Positions 41,621-51,366 of a DNA stretch of 64,000 nucleotides are shown here, one piece after another; position 1 is the first letter of the stretch, and each line of letters starts with the position of its first letter. Below the pieces are notes generated by a model. That model did not search any database. It was given only the letters and a program-made list of their open reading frames with translations, and was not told the origin of the DNA. This DNA is from an uncultured Eudoraea sp. (lineage in GTDB: Bacteria > Bacteroidota > Bacteroidia > Flavobacteriales > Flavobacteriaceae), in NCBI RefSeq assembly GCF_947258525.1, contig NZ_CAMYIP010000018.1, positions 1 through 64,000 of the forward strand. Reading direction: 5' to 3'. A program made the position numbers and the translations under genes.

Positions 41621-42211
41621 TTAACGTACCTTTTTTAATCCAGGGAAACGCATTTTATAATCCACATTAATTTTACCCTTTGAGATATTCGCGAGCTTCC
41701 CTTTTAGCAACCTTTTTTTGAGGCTGGATAGTTTATCTGTGAACAGGATACCCTCAATATGATCATATTCATGTTGTATAACCCTCGCTAAAAGACCATC
41801 ATAAGTTTCTTTATGTGGCTTAAAATCTTCATCCAAATAGGTAATTTCAATAGTATCCATGCGAGTTACATCCTCGCGAATATCGGGAATACTGAGGCAG
41901 CCTTCGTTAAAAGTCCAATTATTACCCGATTGCTGTTCAATCTTTGCATTGATAAATACTTTTTTAAAATTTTTAAGGGCTTCTTGCTCTTTGGGAGTTA
42001 ATTCCTCATCATCTGCAAAGGGTCCGGTATCTACCACAAATAATCGAATTGGAAGTCCAATTTGTGGAGCAGCCAAGCCCACACCATTTGCATTATACAT
42101 GGTTTCCCACATATTGGCAATTAATTCTTTAAGTTGGGGGTAGTCTTTGTTTATTGTTTTCCCGATTTTTCTTAAAACAGGATCCCCATATGCTAATATA
42201 GATAATGTCAT
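41621..42211 (-). CDS. def: Peptide deformylase
   Basis: GVGLAAPQIGLPIRLFVVD, EGCLSIPDIREDVTR, VIQHEYDHIEGILFTD. Confidence 0.96.
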   Translation of the reverse strand: MTLSILAYGDPVLRKIGKTINKDYPQLKELIANMWETMYNANGVGLAAPQIGLPIRLFVVDTGPFADDEELTPKEQEALKNFKKVFINAKIEQQSGNNWTFNEGCLSIPDIREDVTRMDTIEITYLDEDFKPHKETYDGLLARVIQHEYDHIEGILFTDKLSSLKKRLLKGKLANISKGKINVDYKMRFPGLKKVR

Positions 42212-42212
42212 T

Positions 42213-42626
42213 CTACTGTATTCTGTTTAAATAGGACTGTAAAATAAGGGTTGCACTAATTTCATCTATTAATTCCTTCTTCCGACGCTGCTTTTTCTTA
42301 AGCCCTGCTTCGACCATGGTTTGAACTGCAACTTTTGATGTAAATCGCTCATCCTGTCGATCAATAGGAATTAAAGGAAAAGATGTTTTTAAACTTTTCA
42401 AAAATACCTGAATAGATGTCTCTATTTCAGATGGCGTATTATCACGTTGCTTGGGCTCACCTACAACTATACGAGCAATATTTTCCTTTGCTATATAATC
42501 TTTCAAAAACTGCAATAGATCTTCGGTCTTGACAGTAGCTAAACCTGAAGCAATTAGCTGTAACTCGTCTGTAACCGCTATCCCAGTGCGTTGTTTGCCA
42601 TAATCCAGTGCAATAATTCTCGCCAA
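42213..42626 (-). CDS. ruvX: Holliday junction resolvase RuvX (YqgF)
   Basis: ALDYGKQRTGIAVTDE, VVGEPKQRDNTPSE, DERFTSKVA. Confidence 0.93.
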   Translation of the reverse strand: MARIIALDYGKQRTGIAVTDELQLIASGLATVKTEDLLQFLKDYIAKENIARIVVGEPKQRDNTPSEIETSIQVFLKSLKTSFPLIPIDRQDERFTSKVAVQTMVEAGLKKKQRRKKELIDEISATLILQSYLNRIQ

Positions 42627-42639
42627 ATCAATTTTTTTG

Positions 42640-42647
42640 CAAAAATA
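42640..42647 (-). promoter_or_regulatory. TATTTTTG -7 box upstream of ruvX-def operon
   Basis: CAAAAATA on the + strand, 13 nt upstream of the ruvX start. Confidence 0.55.
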
Positions 42648-42700
42648 AGGGATAAATTGTTACGCCTATAAAAATTAAAGATTTATTAATAGTTACCGCC

Positions 42701-42708
42701 TATCTTTG
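42701..42708 (+). promoter_or_regulatory. TATCTTTG -7 box upstream of dapD
   Basis: TATCTTTG 19 nt before the dapD ATG. Confidence 0.55.
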
Positions 42709-42727
42709 CGCAAATTATTCAGACATT

Positions 42728-43543
42728 ATGAATGTACTCCAAAATACTATTGAAAAAGCCTGGGAAAACAGAGAGCTCTTAAAAGAAGCAAAAACACAGG
42801 ATGCTATAAGAGAGGTAATTCAGTTAATTGATGATGGGAAATTGCGATGTGCAGAACCTGTAAAGGGAGAATGGCAAATTAATGAATGGGTTAAAAAGGC
42901 AGTTGTACTTTACTTCCCAATTCAAAAAATGGAGACTCTGGAAGCGGGGATTTTTGAATACCATGATAAGATTCCACTAAAGAGAGGTTACCAGAAGAAA
43001 GGTATTCGGGTGGTTCCTCATGCAGTAGCCAGACATGGCGCATACATTTCTAAAGGAACAATCCTAATGCCCAGTTACGTAAATATTGGTGCCTATGTAG
43101 ATGAAGGAACTATGGTTGATACCTGGGCTACTGTTGGGAGCTGTGCACAAATTGGAAAAAATGTTCACTTAAGCGGTGGTGTTGGTATTGGCGGAGTATT
43201 AGAACCTCTGCAGGCCGCTCCTGTAATAATTGAAGACAATGCCTTCATTGGTAGTCGCTGTATAGTAGTGGAAGGTGTAAGAGTTGAACAAGAAGCTGTT
43301 TTAGGAGCGAATGTTGTATTAACTGCTTCCACAAAAATTATTGATGTTACCGGCGAGTCGCCAAAAGAACGAAAAGGTATAGTACCTGCAAGATCCGTTG
43401 TAATCCCCGGCAGCTACACAAAGAAATTTCCTGCAGGAGAATTTCAGGTTCCCTGTGCCCTAATCATCGGTATTCGCAAAGCAAGTACAAACAAAAAAAC
43501 TTCACTAAATGATGCTCTAAGGGAATATAATGTAGCAGTTTAA
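42728..43543 (+). CDS. dapD: 2,3,4,5-tetrahydropyridine-2,6-dicarboxylate N-succinyltransferase
   Basis: MPSYVNIGAYVDEGTMVDTWATVGSCAQIGKNVHLSGGVGIGGVLEPLQAAPVIIEDNAFIGSRC hexapeptide repeats. Confidence 0.95.
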   Translation: MNVLQNTIEKAWENRELLKEAKTQDAIREVIQLIDDGKLRCAEPVKGEWQINEWVKKAVVLYFPIQKMETLEAGIFEYHDKIPLKRGYQKKGIRVVPHAVARHGAYISKGTILMPSYVNIGAYVDEGTMVDTWATVGSCAQIGKNVHLSGGVGIGGVLEPLQAAPVIIEDNAFIGSRCIVVEGVRVEQEAVLGANVVLTASTKIIDVTGESPKERKGIVPARSVVIPGSYTKKFPAGEFQVPCALIIGIRKASTNKKTSLNDALREYNVAV

Positions 43544-43639
43544 ATTTTCTAAAAATATTGTTTGAGATAATATTTTCTCTTATTTATAGTTATAACTTTG
43601 TTAATTGTTTAGGAAGACTACTTATATATCATTGAAGAA

Positions 43640-44437
43640 ATGAATAGTTCCAAAGAGAAAATATCAGCCGTTATTATTACCTATAATGAAATCGGATACA
43701 TAGAAAAGTGCATTCAATCTATAGATTTTGCAGATGAAATAATTGTGGTTGATTCATTTAGTACAGATGGAACATACGAATACTTGGTCAATTTGCAAAA
43801 TGTAAAGGTAATTCAACATCCTTTTGACAACTTTACCCTACAAAAATCATTTGCCTTAAAACAGGCTTCTAATGATTGGGTTCTATTTCTGGATGCAGAT
43901 GAAGTTGTACCCGAAAATCTTAAAAATGAGATTGTTGAAACCCTGAAATCAAGCCCAGAACATGCTGCATACTGGTTTTACAGGAAGTTTATGTTCCAGA
44001 ATAAATCCTTGCGATTTAGTGGTTGGCAAACAGATAAGAACTATCGCCTGTTTAGGAAAAGTAAAGTTAAATTTTCTGAAGAAAAATTAGTTCATGAGAC
44101 TTTAGATGTTAATGGGTCTTCAGGAATTCTGAGTGAAAAACTTATTCATTATTGCTATAAGAATTTCCAGGAATATAGAGATAAAATTATAAGTTATGGC
44201 AGATTAAAGGCCAAAGAATCATTTTTCAAAGAGAAGAAATTCAATTATGCTTATATGATCCTTAAACCCAGCTGGAAATTTATACATCGTTATTTCCTTC
44301 GCTTAGGTATACTCGACGGCAAAAAAGGGATTATTATCTGTTACCTCGATGCACTCGGCGTTCTAGAGCGTTATAGAGAATTGAAGAGATTGGAGACAAA
44401 AAATCAACTTGCTTATTATTTGGCTATCCCGGAATAA
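43640..44437 (+). CDS. Glycosyltransferase family 2 (LPS core WaaE-like)
   Basis: ISAVIITYNEIGYIEKCIQSIDFADEIIVVDSFSTDGT, WVLFLDADEVVPENL, RKFMFQNKSLRFSGWQTDKNYRLFRK. Confidence 0.9.
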   Translation: MNSSKEKISAVIITYNEIGYIEKCIQSIDFADEIIVVDSFSTDGTYEYLVNLQNVKVIQHPFDNFTLQKSFALKQASNDWVLFLDADEVVPENLKNEIVETLKSSPEHAAYWFYRKFMFQNKSLRFSGWQTDKNYRLFRKSKVKFSEEKLVHETLDVNGSSGILSEKLIHYCYKNFQEYRDKIISYGRLKAKESFFKEKKFNYAYMILKPSWKFIHRYFLRLGILDGKKGIIICYLDALGVLERYRELKRLETKNQLAYYLAIPE

Positions 44438-44708
44438 GTCTTTATAATCATATTTTATCTTACATCATTGTATATAGTAGGTTAGCTTCCAACACTAACC
44501 AATTGTTGCATTAAATTATTATCAATTGCCGCTATTTTTATTATTCCTTATGGCTAAATTCTCCTTTAAGTTCCTTCAATTTTATAACACCATATTTACT
44601 TATTTATGAGCTGGCGCGCATCTTTGATAAATTGAACTTTATACCTTTTTTTTTGTTTTAGCCCTTCATTATTTTGGAATGCATATTAGGATATGCTTAG
44701 CAAAAAAC

Positions 44709-44716
44709 TACATTTG
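44709..44716 (+). promoter_or_regulatory. TACATTTG -7 box candidate upstream of the GT2-GT9 gene
   Basis: TACATTTG 28 nt before the ATG. Confidence 0.4.
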
Positions 44717-44744
44717 TAAAACCAGTAAAAACAAATAATCTTAA

Positions 44745-46595
44745 ATGAGTACGGTAAGTATAATAGTCAGTACCCACGACCAAACAGAAATGTTGGAAAA
44801 GGTTCTTTGGGGATTCAATTACCAGACTTACAAGGATTTTGAATTGATTATTGCCGATGAAGGATCACCAGAACCAACTAAAGAATTGGTCGAAAAAATA
44901 AAGACTGGTTTACCCTTTAATATAAGTCATATTTGGCAAGAAAATAATAGTTTTCAGAAAGGGGAAATATTACGTAAGGCCATTTTATCATCCAAATCAG
45001 ATTATATTATCTTAACCCAGGGTGACTGTATACCCAGGGAGGATTTAGTACAGGTCCATTACATGAATAAGGAACCTAAAACAGTTATATCAGGAGTCTC
45101 TTATTTGTTGCCTTTGAATATATCCAAGACTTTAACTCAAAAGGATATAGAAGAACAGAATTGCTTCAAAATCGACTGGCTTAAGAGTAAAGGAATTAAA
45201 AAATTGTCCAAAGGCACCAGACATAATTCAAGAGGATTTAAATCAAAATTTCATAATACCTTCACTTCTGCAAAGCACAGTTGGAACAGATATAATTCTT
45301 CGGGGTGGAAAAAAGATATCCTTAAAGTTGTTGGTTTTAAGGAAGATAAAGAAGGTGAAGGCAATCTGCCCGGAGAAGATTTACAAAATCATGGAATAAA
45401 GTTCAGGCAGCTGAGGTATAGTGCAGTCTGTGTGCACTTGGACTATAAAAGAATTTCTCAAACAACTGAAGTAAGTAAGAAGAGTTCGGAAAACAGGAAG
45501 TTTCTTGTTATTCAGCAGAAAATGATAGGGGATGTATTGGCAAGTACCATTATTTGCCGTACTCTAAAATATTTGTTCCCTGAATGCACCGTGCATTTCG
45601 TAGTTAATGAAAATACGCTGCCGGTTTTATATAACAACCCTCATATAGACCAAATCATTGTGTTTAAAAAGGAGTATAGCGAAAATAAGAGGGCCTTTTA
45701 TCTATTTTTAAGATCTATTAGAAAACATTCTTATGATGTTGTAATAGATGCATACGGTAAATTGGAAAGCAACCTTATTTCAATTTTTGCACAAGCACCG
45801 CGCAAAATTGCTCATTACAGGTGGTATACCTCCTGGGTATACAGTGATACAGTTGTGGAAAGCCAGGAAGCCGATAGCAAGAATTCACTTGCCAACAAAA
45901 TAAGATTGCAATTGCTTAATCCAATAGCACCTGAATTCGATGACTATTCTATCTCTCCTAAATTATACCTCAGCCAGAAAGAAATTGCTCTGGCCAAACA
46001 AAAAGTTAGCACTTTAAAAAGAAATTCCGACCAAAAACTAATCATGATAAGTATTTTGGGTAGTAGTGCCTTAAAAACTTACCCCTCGGAATATATGTCT
46101 GAAGTTGTTGATACAATCTGTTCCAATACAGATGGCATCTTACTTTTTAACTATTTACCAAATCAAAAAGATGAAGCTAAGGCAATTTATGATCAGTGTA
46201 ACGAAGTCTCTAAATCAAAAATAAATTTTGATTTTTACGCAACTTCTTTAAGGGAATTTATTCTTATACTTTCTCAGTGTGATGCCCTTATTGGTAACGA
46301 AGGAGGTGCGGCCAACATGGCTAAAGCACTCAGGATACCTACATTTTGTATTTTTAGTCCCTACATTGTTAAAGCGGCTTGGCATGATAGTTCAACCGGA
46401 TTGAATACAGCTATTCATCTAAATGATTATCATCCTGAATTATTTGTTAATATGGACAAGAATAAAATCAAAAAAGTAATAGGTTCGCTTTACAATTATT
46501 TTAAACCGATTCTTTTTGAAGACCAATTATTACTTTTTCTAAATAAGTACTGCAGTAATACTATCCTAGATAATTCGTTGAATGAAAAGTACTAA
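44745..46595 (+). CDS. Two-domain glycosyltransferase: N-terminal GT2 + C-terminal GT9 (heptosyltransferase-like)
   Basis: N-term VSIIVSTHDQTEMLEKVLWGFNYQTYKDFELIIADEGSPEPT; C-term KFLVIQQKMIGDVLASTIICRTLKYLFPECTVHFVVNENTLPVLYNNPHIDQIIVF and CDALIGNEGGAANMAKALRIPTFCIFSP. Confidence 0.87.
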   Translation: MSTVSIIVSTHDQTEMLEKVLWGFNYQTYKDFELIIADEGSPEPTKELVEKIKTGLPFNISHIWQENNSFQKGEILRKAILSSKSDYIILTQGDCIPREDLVQVHYMNKEPKTVISGVSYLLPLNISKTLTQKDIEEQNCFKIDWLKSKGIKKLSKGTRHNSRGFKSKFHNTFTSAKHSWNRYNSSGWKKDILKVVGFKEDKEGEGNLPGEDLQNHGIKFRQLRYSAVCVHLDYKRISQTTEVSKKSSENRKFLVIQQKMIGDVLASTIICRTLKYLFPECTVHFVVNENTLPVLYNNPHIDQIIVFKKEYSENKRAFYLFLRSIRKHSYDVVIDAYGKLESNLISIFAQAPRKIAHYRWYTSWVYSDTVVESQEADSKNSLANKIRLQLLNPIAPEFDDYSISPKLYLSQKEIALAKQKVSTLKRNSDQKLIMISILGSSALKTYPSEYMSEVVDTICSNTDGILLFNYLPNQKDEAKAIYDQCNEVSKSKINFDFYATSLREFILILSQCDALIGNEGGAANMAKALRIPTFCIFSPYIVKAAWHDSSTGLNTAIHLNDYHPELFVNMDKNKIKKVIGSLYNYFKPILFEDQLLLFLNKYCSNTILDNSLNEKY

Positions 46596-47520
46596 ACTTG
46601 ATTTATCGATAGTCATTATAAACTACAATTCTTTTGAGTTTACACAAAAGTGTATTCAAAGTGTTTTAGACAATACAACAAGTACAATTTCTTACGAAAT
46701 CATTATTGTAGATAATGCCTCCGAAAGGGACGATTATGTAGCATTAAAGAATTATATTAAGGAACTGAATTATTCCAACGTGAGGCTTTACAGAAGCAGG
46801 ATTAATACAGGTTTTGGCGGTGGCAACATGTATGCTGTTCAATTTGCCAATGCGAATTACTACTTATTTTTAAATAACGATACTTTACTCATAAACGATC
46901 CCATAAAAATATGTTTTGATTTTATGGAAAAGACTGAGGATGCGGCTTTATGCGGACCACAGATCTTTAATGAGCATCAGGTAAAAGAGGTTAGTTTTGA
47001 TCATTTCACTTCTCTCGGAAGAGAAATTTTTGGAAAAAAAATGTTAGAATTTGTTTTTCCCGGGACCAAGCCAAATAGACGAAAGCAGTATACAGAACCA
47101 TTGTCAGTTGATTATGTAAACGGTAGCTTTATGTTTTTCAGGGCTAAGGATTTTGATTCAGTAGGCGGATTTGACACTAATATTTTCCTGTATTTTGAAG
47201 AAAGTGATATATGCTGTAGGTTAAAGAAGAAAAATAAAAAAACCTATTTTATTCCCTCGGCATCTTATGTTCATTATCAGGGCATTAGCATTGATAATAC
47301 TTCCTGGAATATCAAAACTAAAATTGAGCTTAAAACGTCTATGTTTTATGTTATAAGAAAGAATTATGGGTATCTGCATTATCAAATATTGCGATTGTTT
47401 TTTATTTTTCGCTATGGCCTGGTATCAATAATTAAACCCAAATATTTTAAATTATTCCATCGCATATTAATTGGGCTTCCATTAGGTAAGTCTTTAAAAC
47501 ATGAGCAACGCATTATCTGA
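46582..47520 (+). CDS. Glycosyltransferase family 2 (rhamnosyltransferase-like)
   Basis: LSIVIINYNSFEFTQKCIQSVLDNTTS, NTGFGGGNMYAVQFANANYYLFLNNDTLL, VNGSFMFFRAKDFDSVGGFDTNIFLYFEESDICCRLKK. Confidence 0.9.
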   Translation: MKSTKLDLSIVIINYNSFEFTQKCIQSVLDNTTSTISYEIIIVDNASERDDYVALKNYIKELNYSNVRLYRSRINTGFGGGNMYAVQFANANYYLFLNNDTLLINDPIKICFDFMEKTEDAALCGPQIFNEHQVKEVSFDHFTSLGREIFGKKMLEFVFPGTKPNRRKQYTEPLSVDYVNGSFMFFRAKDFDSVGGFDTNIFLYFEESDICCRLKKKNKKTYFIPSASYVHYQGISIDNTSWNIKTKIELKTSMFYVIRKNYGYLHYQILRLFFIFRYGLVSIIKPKYFKLFHRILIGLPLGKSLKHEQRII

Positions 47521-47534
47521 TAGAATAAAATTCA

Positions 47535-48098
47535 ATGTTCAAAAAAGAAATTGATAACGCAATAACAATTCTGAATGAAGGTGGCCTTATTCTTTATCCA
47601 ACAGATACGGTTTGGGGTATTGGCTGTGATGCAACAAACAGGGATGCTGTCGAGAAAATATTTAAATTAAAAAGGAGGTCTGATAAAAAGACTATGATTT
47701 GTCTGGTAGCCAATCAGTTTATGCTGGAACAATATGTAGAAAAAGTTCCCGAGCCTGCCTATGATATCATAGACCTTTCTGAACGGCCTGTTACTATCAT
47801 TTATGACAACCCAAAAGATGTTGCTGCTAATCTTATTGCTGAGGACAACACACTGGCTATAAGAGTAGCATCTGATCAGTTCTGCCAGCAGTTAATTAGA
47901 AAATTCAAAAAACCCATTGTTTCAACTTCTGCAAATATTGCAGGCGAACCGACACCGGGAAATTTTTCAGAAATAAGTGAATTGATTTTAAAAGGTGTTG
48001 ACTATGTGGTAAATTTGGAACGGAAAAAAACTAACACATCACCTTCTTCTATAATTAAATTGGGTAATGATGGTACTGTAAAAATTATCCGAAAGTAG
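47535..48098 (+). CDS. L-threonylcarbamoyladenylate synthase (Sua5/YciO/YrdC)
   Basis: LNEGGLILYPTDTVWGIGCDATN, KLKRRSDKKTMICLV, PIVSTSANIAGEPTPGNF. Confidence 0.93.
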   Translation: MFKKEIDNAITILNEGGLILYPTDTVWGIGCDATNRDAVEKIFKLKRRSDKKTMICLVANQFMLEQYVEKVPEPAYDIIDLSERPVTIIYDNPKDVAANLIAEDNTLAIRVASDQFCQQLIRKFKKPIVSTSANIAGEPTPGNFSEISELILKGVDYVVNLERKKTNTSPSSIIKLGNDGTVKIIRK

Positions 48099-48174
48099 CA
48101 CGTAGATAAATCATAACGCTATTATTCCAGATTACCTCCCGTCCGGGGAAATCAACTCAGAAGTGATCTAAAAT

Positions 48175-49599
48175 ATGACACTGACTAATTACAAAAAAAG
48201 CTTAGAAGACCCAATTTTTAAAACTATTGCTGGCTCTGCAAAGGAACTCTCAATTGACAGTTTTGTAATAGGCGGATATGTTAGGGATCTTTTGCTGAAA
48301 AGAGGCAAATCTAAGGATATAGATATTGTTGCTGTCGGTAGTGGAATAGAACTCGCCAAAAAAGTAGCAGCAAAACTTGAGGGAAAGCCTAAAGTATCTG
48401 TTTTTAAGAATTTTGGAACAGCTATGATAAAGCATCATTCTTGGGAAATTGAATTTGTAGGTGCCAGAACAGAAAGTTATACAAGAGATAGCAGAAAGCC
48501 TGTTGTAGAAGACGGAACACTTTTGGATGACCAGAAAAGACGTGATTTTACAATTAATACAATGGCTATTTCAATCAATGAAACTGATTTCGGCCAATTA
48601 ATTGATCCTTTTAATGGGGTTACAGATCTGAAAAACAAACTAATTCGGACCCCATTGGATCCCTCCATTACTTATTCTGATGATCCTTTAAGAATGATGA
48701 GAGCTATTCGTTTTGCTACCCAGCTTGGTTTTAATATCGAATTAAAATCGCTTCAGGCTATTAAAGAAAATAAAGATCGAATAAAAATAATATCTCAGGA
48801 ACGAATTGTTGATGAATTACACAAAATTTTAGAATGTGATCTGCCTTCGATTGGGCTGAAACTTTTATATGATACAGAATTATTACCTATTTTACTTCCT
48901 GAATTAACTGCTCTGGAAGGTATTGAAGAATTTGAGGGACAACGCCACAAGGACAATTTTTGGCATACTCTGGAAGTTGTTGACAATATTGCTAAAACTA
49001 CAGACAATTTATGGCTGCGATGGGCAGCGCTATTGCATGATATAGGTAAGGCTCCTACCAAGAAGTTTGATAAAAAAATAGGTTGGATCTTTCACGCTCA
49101 TGAGTTTGTAGGTTCCAAAATGGTCTATACTTTATTTAAGAGATTGCATATGCCGTTAAACGACAAAATGAAATTTGTACAGAAAATGGTACGAATGAGT
49201 TCAAGGCCCATAATTCTTTCACAGGATAATGTAACAGATTCAGCGGTCAGACGATTAGTATTTGATGCCGGAGAAAATGTAGACGATCTTATGACACTTT
49301 GTGAAGCGGATATTACTACAAAAAATCCTAGAAAACAGAAAAAGTATAAAAACAATTTTGAGATTGTCAGACAAAAAATCATTGAGGTAGAAGAACGCGA
49401 TCATTTAAGGAATTTTCAACCTCCAATAAGTGGCGAGGAAATAATGAAAACTTTTAATCTTAAACCCTCTAAAGAAATTGGTATTATTAAGGATGCAATA
49501 AAAGAGGCCATTCTGGAAGGTGAGATTCCAAATGAATACGAGAAGGCATTTGACTTTATGATCAAGAAAGGACGGGAATTAGGCCTGGAGCAAAGGTAA
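48175..49599 (+). CDS. CCA tRNA nucleotidyltransferase with HD domain
   Basis: FVIGGYVRDLLLKRGKSKDIDIVAVGSG, RRDFTINTMAISIN, DDPLRMMRAIRFATQLGF, LRWAALLHDIGKAPTK. Confidence 0.93.
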   Translation: MTLTNYKKSLEDPIFKTIAGSAKELSIDSFVIGGYVRDLLLKRGKSKDIDIVAVGSGIELAKKVAAKLEGKPKVSVFKNFGTAMIKHHSWEIEFVGARTESYTRDSRKPVVEDGTLLDDQKRRDFTINTMAISINETDFGQLIDPFNGVTDLKNKLIRTPLDPSITYSDDPLRMMRAIRFATQLGFNIELKSLQAIKENKDRIKIISQERIVDELHKILECDLPSIGLKLLYDTELLPILLPELTALEGIEEFEGQRHKDNFWHTLEVVDNIAKTTDNLWLRWAALLHDIGKAPTKKFDKKIGWIFHAHEFVGSKMVYTLFKRLHMPLNDKMKFVQKMVRMSSRPIILSQDNVTDSAVRRLVFDAGENVDDLMTLCEADITTKNPRKQKKYKNNFEIVRQKIIEVEERDHLRNFQPPISGEEIMKTFNLKPSKEIGIIKDAIKEAILEGEIPNEYEKAFDFMIKKGRELGLEQR

Positions 49600-49755
49600 A
49601 AAAGTCAAAATTTTGACAATAATCATTAGCCTGTAAATAAGTACCATTGTTTTATTATAGAGGATTCGATCTCAAAATTTATTATTACTTACAAAAACAA
49701 TTCTTAAGGTTGTTGACCAAAAGAATGGTAATTTTGCTTTAAATTTTAAGCTGCT

Positions 49756-50735
49756 ATGAAATGGAATTTTAGAAATGCTGCCAAACTAACTTTGGTGCTG
49801 GTTTACCTGGTAATCATAGCAGGAGCAGTGGTTCGCATGACAGGTAGCGGAATGGGTTGTCCAGATTGGCCAAAGTGTTTTGGCTATTATATCCCTCCCA
49901 CAGATGTATCCCAATTACAATGGCAACCAGAATTTAATTATAATGGTGGTCAGGTCATTATTCGCGAAGAAATTGGGAGCCGTATCAAAAACATGACTAT
50001 GCCGTTTTTAATGCCCTTCATACGTGGATTGAATTTATTAATAGGTTATTAGGAGCTCTGGCTGGTATGGCCACTCTTTTCCTTGCCATTGCATCGATTT
50101 CATTTTGGCGAAAAGATAAAAAAGTTACCTTAATTTCCTGGTTAATTGTATTTGGAATGGGCTTTCAAGCATGGTTGGGCGCAACAGTTGTGTATTCTGT
50201 TCTTGAACCTGTGAAAATTACAATGCACATGGTCATGGCCCTAATTATTGTAGCTCTATTGGTCTATCTGATTTATAGTTCGAATTCCATTTCTGCAAAT
50301 GGAAAATTTGATAATAAAGTATCGCTAACCTTGTGGCTCGCATTAGGTCTCACATTGGTTCAAATAATTTTAGGCACACAGGTAAGACAGTTTGTGGACC
50401 TTCAAATAGATTTCCTTGGGCAAAATGCTAAAGATATTTGGCTCCTAAATCCCTCCTTACAATTTTATTTCCATCGATCTTTTTCAATTTTGGTCGTATT
50501 GATCAATCTCTACCTGGTATATTCTATTTATCAGAAAAAACTTGGGTATTCAAAAATAAATTGGGTTTTAGGTCTTCTTTTTGCGGAGGTAATTACCGGG
50601 ATTGTTATGTATTATTTCCATTTCCCCTTTGCAAGCCAACCACTTCATTTAATATTGGCAGCATTTCTTTTTGGCATTCAATTCTATTTAGTTTTGGAAG
50701 CCACAAAAGGAAAATTAAGTCGGAAAACTTTGTAA
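49756..50735 (+). pseudogene. ctaA: Heme A synthase (CtaA/COX15), interrupted by out-of-frame deletion near 49965-49973; ORF fragments 49756..50052 and 50067..50735
   Basis: Fragment 1 MKWNFRNAAKLTLVLVYLVIIAGAVVRMTGSGMGCPDWPKCFGYYIPPTD..GGQVIIREE; the shifted frame continues NWEPYQKHDYAVFNALHTWIEFINRLLGALAGMATLFLA into fragment 2. Confidence 0.8.
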
Positions 50736-50740
50736 CTTTG
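50733..50740 (+). promoter_or_regulatory. TAACTTTG -7 box upstream of pRiA4b ORF-3-like gene
   Basis: TAACTTTG 23 nt before the ATG. Confidence 0.5.
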
Positions 50741-50763
50741 CCCCCACTCATAAATTAGGGTAT

Positions 50764-51258
50764 ATGATTTATAAAATCAGGATAATTCTGGATACTCAGG
50801 AAGACATCTTTAGGGATATAGAAATAGATCATCATTCCACGCTCGAAGATTTTCACAATACGATAACTCAGGCCTTTGGTTTTTTAGGTAATGAGATGGC
50901 TTCTTTTTACACTTGTGACGAGTTGTGGAACCAGGATGAAGAAATTCCTCTTTTTGACACCAGTGAAAGTGGCACCAGTGTTCGCTTAATGAACGAAATT
51001 TCATTAAAGGATATCCTTACTGAAGAAACACCCAAGCTAATTTATGTTTATGATTTTTTTAGTATGTGGACATTCTTCATTGAATTGGCAGATATTGTTG
51101 AAAAAGAAGATGGCAAACACTATCCTAATGTTTTATTCAGTTTTGGTGAATTACCGGACTCACCACCGGAAAAGAAATTTGAATCAGATCCATCCTTTGA
51201 TTTTGATGAACCTTTGGAAAACTATGATGATATGGATTTTGATGAAAATTGGAATTAA
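50764..51258 (+). CDS. Plasmid pRiA4b ORF-3-like (IS1096 TnpR-like fold) family protein
   Basis: YKIRIILDTQEDIFRDIEIDHHSTLEDFHNTITQAFGFLGNEMASFYTCDELWNQDEEIPLFD; acidic C-terminus. Confidence 0.75.
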   Translation: MIYKIRIILDTQEDIFRDIEIDHHSTLEDFHNTITQAFGFLGNEMASFYTCDELWNQDEEIPLFDTSESGTSVRLMNEISLKDILTEETPKLIYVYDFFSMWTFFIELADIVEKEDGKHYPNVLFSFGELPDSPPEKKFESDPSFDFDEPLENYDDMDFDENWN

Positions 51259-51366
51259 GTTATTCATACTTAAATCAAACAAAGCACACGCTTTTTTGAT
51301 CTCCGCATAATTAGTACTATCCTAAAAACACTTAACAAACTTTAAGTCTAATCCCAAACAATTACT

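Noticed and set aside
50438-50758. 106-aa ORF overlapping the second ctaA fragment
   Set aside because: Alternative-frame reading of the CtaA C-terminal half, which itself reads as a proper TM protein
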